From NCBI GenBank assembly GCA_052148715.1, contig JBKQHQ010000143.1, positions 1-53,518 on the forward strand: a DNA stretch of 53,518 nt, given 5' to 3'. Source of the stretch: JBKQHQ01 sp052148715. GTDB lineage: Bacteria; Pseudomonadota; Alphaproteobacteria; Rhizobiales; Xanthobacteraceae. Each line of letters opens with the position of its first letter. Position 1 is the stretch's first letter. The notes beneath the pieces are model-generated. The model ran no database searches. It saw only the letters and a list, made by a program, of their open reading frames with translations, and was not told the origin of the DNA. This document shows, in pieces, positions 51,610-53,518 of this stretch. The translations under genes and the position numbers were made by a program.

Positions 51610-53518
51610 TCACAGCGTCCGCGCCACCCGGAAACCATCGATGTCGTAGCGGTTACCCGCGCCGTTCCTGGCGCGGGCGGCGGCGGCGAGAGCCCGCGCA
51701 TCCTCGAGCCACGAGCCGCCGCGAAGCCCGCGGCGGGTGCAGTCGCCGGACACCCAAGCCGAACCATCCGACGGGGCTCCCTGATAATTCTCGTGCCAGC
51801 AATCCTCGACCCATTCGTAGACGTTGCCATGCACCTGATAGAGGCCCCAAGGATTCGCCCGGAACGAATTGACCGCGACAGTCCCGCGCCGATATTCGCC
51901 GTTGCCGTGATTGGCGCTGCCGTTGTAGTTGGCCTCGCTCGTCGCGATCGACGACCCCCACCAGAACGTGGTCGTCGTCCCGGCCCGCGTCACATACTCG
52001 CGCTCGGCCTCGCTCAACAGCCGATAGGTCTTGCCGGTCTTGCGCGTCAGCCACGCCACATAAGCTTTGGCATCGTTCCAGTCCAAGCACGTCGCCGGGT
52101 GGGAGCCGGTTTGAGCAAAGCCCGGGTTGCGCCAGGAGTGGTCGGGCTTTTCCTCGGCCTTGGTCTCTTCGACGACATAGCACTTCGACCCCGCGTCATA
52201 ACCGGTCTCCGCTGCAAAAACGGCGAACTGATCGACCGTGACTGCGAACCGGCCGACCGCGAACGGCTTGGCGATCGTGACCAGGTGCTGCGGGCTCGCG
52301 GGGCCTCGGTGCGCGCTGTCATGCCCCAGCTCGTGCTCGGCCAAGCCCATCATGAATGAGCCGGCGGGAACCACCACCATCTCCGGACACTTGTCGCATT
52401 CCTTGAACGCGTCCTTCGGCTTCAGCGCGCGTTCCCGCTCAAGGGGCAGCGGCGTGGCAACCGACACCTCGGGAAACACGCCGACCACGGGCTTGGCGGC
52501 GCCCGCCGACGGCCGCGCCGGCTGTGTCGGGGGCGCAACGATCGCCACCTGCGGCTGCGCCTTGCCGGCTGCAGTCTTCAGCTCGTCGAGCCGCGCCCGC
52601 GCCAGAGCGGCATAGAACGTCTCACCGTAGCGCTTGATGTACTCTTCCAGGATCGCCTGGTTGGTCGTGTCCTTCACCAATGGCCAGGCCCGCTCTGCCT
52701 CGCGCGTGATACTTGGCGCAGTGGTGGTTAGAGTGCTCGCGGGAGGCGGGCCGACCGACGACGCCGGAACCAGGCTGTAGGCATCATAGAATGAGACGGA
52801 CACCTCGGGCCGCTGCCCGCCCTTCGTCGTTTCGATCACCTCGCGCCCGACCTTGAAGAACAGATCCTTCACGTCGAGGCCGGGGGTGACGATGTTGTTC
52901 AACAACGCGGTCGTGAACGGGCTGTCCCCGCTCGGGTCGCCGTCGGCGGCGGTCGACAGATATTGCGTTGCATAGGCGAGAATGAGCCCCTCGGGGTTTT
53001 TCACGCGCGCGAGCCCGCGCGAGATCTCGCCGCCGCGCGCCGCCGTCCGTTTCAGCTCGCGCTCGGCCGCGTTGTCGCGGCAGGCGTCGAGGATGGCGAT
53101 GCGCAGGCCCTTGGCCCGGCGCAACTCGCCGATCAGCGTCTCCACCGGCACGAGCTCATAAGGCACCTCGGGGAGGCTCGAGAACTGCGCGTCGACCGGC
53201 ACCACATAGGGCGTGTCGCCGAAGGTCGCGCCATGGCCGGCGAAGAAGACGAGCGCCACGTCGGCCTCCTGCACGGCATCGGCAAAGCGGGCGATGGTGC
53301 GCTCGAGCGACCGTTTGTCGAGATTTTCTCCGAAGACGACCTCGAAGTGGAGCTTGTCGAGCGTATCTTTCAGCCGGCGCGCATCGGTGACCGGATTGGC
53401 GAGCTTGTCGGCATGCGCATAGTCGCCGTTGCCGATGACCAGCGCCACGCGCCGGTCGGCCTGGCTCGGCGAGGCACCGAGGCAGGTCAGCAGCACGGCG
53501 CACGCGAACGCTGCCACA
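51610..53518 (-). CDS. Caspase-family protein fused to a SUMF1/FGE-like domain (5' end outside window)
   Basis: 635 visible residues; the signal peptide is cut by the window edge. The p20 domain has RVALVIGNGDYA, FFAGHG (His95 in window numbering) and ILDACRDNAAE (Cys146). A helical linker with WPLVKDTTNQAILEEYIKRYGETFYAALARARLDEL (starting near residue 280) leads to a formylglycine-generating-enzyme-like domain from about residue 375 (MVVVPAGSFMMG, NPWGLYQVHGNVYEWVEDCW, RRGLRGGSWLEDARALAAAAR, GFRVARTL). The two catalytic cysteines of FGE that follow RGGS are absent, so this domain is more likely for binding than catalysis. Confidence 0.9.
   Translation of the reverse strand, partial: VAAFACAVLLTCLGASPSQADRRVALVIGNGDYAHADKLANPVTDARRLKDTLDKLHFEVVFGENLDKRSLERTIARFADAVQEADVALVFFAGHGATFGDTPYVVPVDAQFSSLPEVPYELVPVETLIGELRRAKGLRIAILDACRDNAAERELKRTAARGGEISRGLARVKNPEGLILAYATQYLSTAADGDPSGDSPFTTALLNNIVTPGLDVKDLFFKVGREVIETTKGGQRPEVSVSFYDAYSLVPASSVGPPPASTLTTTAPSITREAERAWPLVKDTTNQAILEEYIKRYGETFYAALARARLDELKTAAGKAQPQVAIVAPPTQPARPSAGAAKPVVGVFPEVSVATPLPLERERALKPKDAFKECDKCPEMVVVPAGSFMMGLAEHELGHDSAHRGPASPQHLVTIAKPFAVGRFAVTVDQFAVFAAETGYDAGSKCYVVEETKAEEKPDHSWRNPGFAQTGSHPATCLDWNDAKAYVAWLTRKTGKTYRLLSEAEREYVTRAGTTTTFWWGSSIATSEANYNGSANHGNGEYRRGTVAVNSFRANPWGLYQVHGNVYEWVEDCWHENYQGAPSDGSAWVSGDCTRRGLRGGSWLEDARALAAAARARNGAGNRYDIDGFRVARTL

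Overview
This is a high-GC (by eye well above 60% in most genes) chromosomal segment of an alphaproteobacterium. The gene families point to Hyphomicrobiales, in the Bradyrhizobium / Nitrobacteraceae / Xanthobacteraceae range: several branched-chain-amino-acid-type (Liv) ABC and TRAP importers, CmpA/NrtA-type importers with an N-terminal extension ahead of a Tat signal, IalB-like domains, paired DGPF proteins with an ECF42-type sigma factor, a TPC-motif P1B ATPase with a hemerythrin tail, and several caspase-like proteins. Species cannot be fixed from this sequence alone. No rRNA, tRNA, CRISPR array or insertion sequence was seen.

Layout. (1) 0-5.5 kb: the 3' end of a membrane-anchored-type hypothetical gene, a small SET-domain methyltransferase, an M32 carboxypeptidase, a lone Liv-type binding protein, a DUF4189-like secreted protein and a RidA-family protein. 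(2) 5.7-11.5 kb: a complete Liv-type importer operon (binding protein, two permeases, two ATPases) ending in a metal-dependent amidohydrolase. (3) 11.5-16.7 kb: an NADP-dependent oxidoreductase, a phytanoyl-CoA-dioxygenase-like enzyme and a TRAP importer (binding protein, terminator, small and large permeases). (4) 16.8-25.0 kb: a divergently regulated catabolic operon. An IclR regulator faces an extradiol-type dioxygenase, a flavin monooxygenase, a MetE-like thiol transferase, a cytochrome P450, a thiolase-like enzyme and an acyl-CoA synthetase. Together with the importers and hydrolases of (2) and (3) this looks like an uptake and ring-oxidation/CoA-activation module for an unidentified, probably aromatic or terpenoid, acid.

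(5) 25-37 kb: a mixed accessory stretch. It holds an alpha/beta hydrolase with an AraC regulator, a tetR/gst pair fused by a deletion, small secreted proteins, a flavoprotein with a tiny membrane partner, the P1B-5 ATPase, an orphan Flp pilin, a complete GST and a less GC-rich multi-span membrane protein. (6) 37.4-40.3 kb: an ECF42-type operon (two DGPF/YCII proteins and the sigma factor) with a recognisable candidate promoter. It is interrupted by a 591-bp cassette between two 82-bp direct repeats that carries one small secreted-protein gene.

(7) 40.5-53.5 kb: three distinct caspase-family proteins, each with a signal peptide and a different C-terminal module (YARHG; IalB, frameshifted; SUMF1-like without the FGE cysteines). 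They sit with an M15 peptidase and a membrane-anchored TPR protein. The group is split by a sulfite-oxidase-like gene, a nitrate/sulfonate-type ABC importer and a phage-type gene that has lost its natural end. This caspase cluster is the best candidate for a poorly described system in the window.
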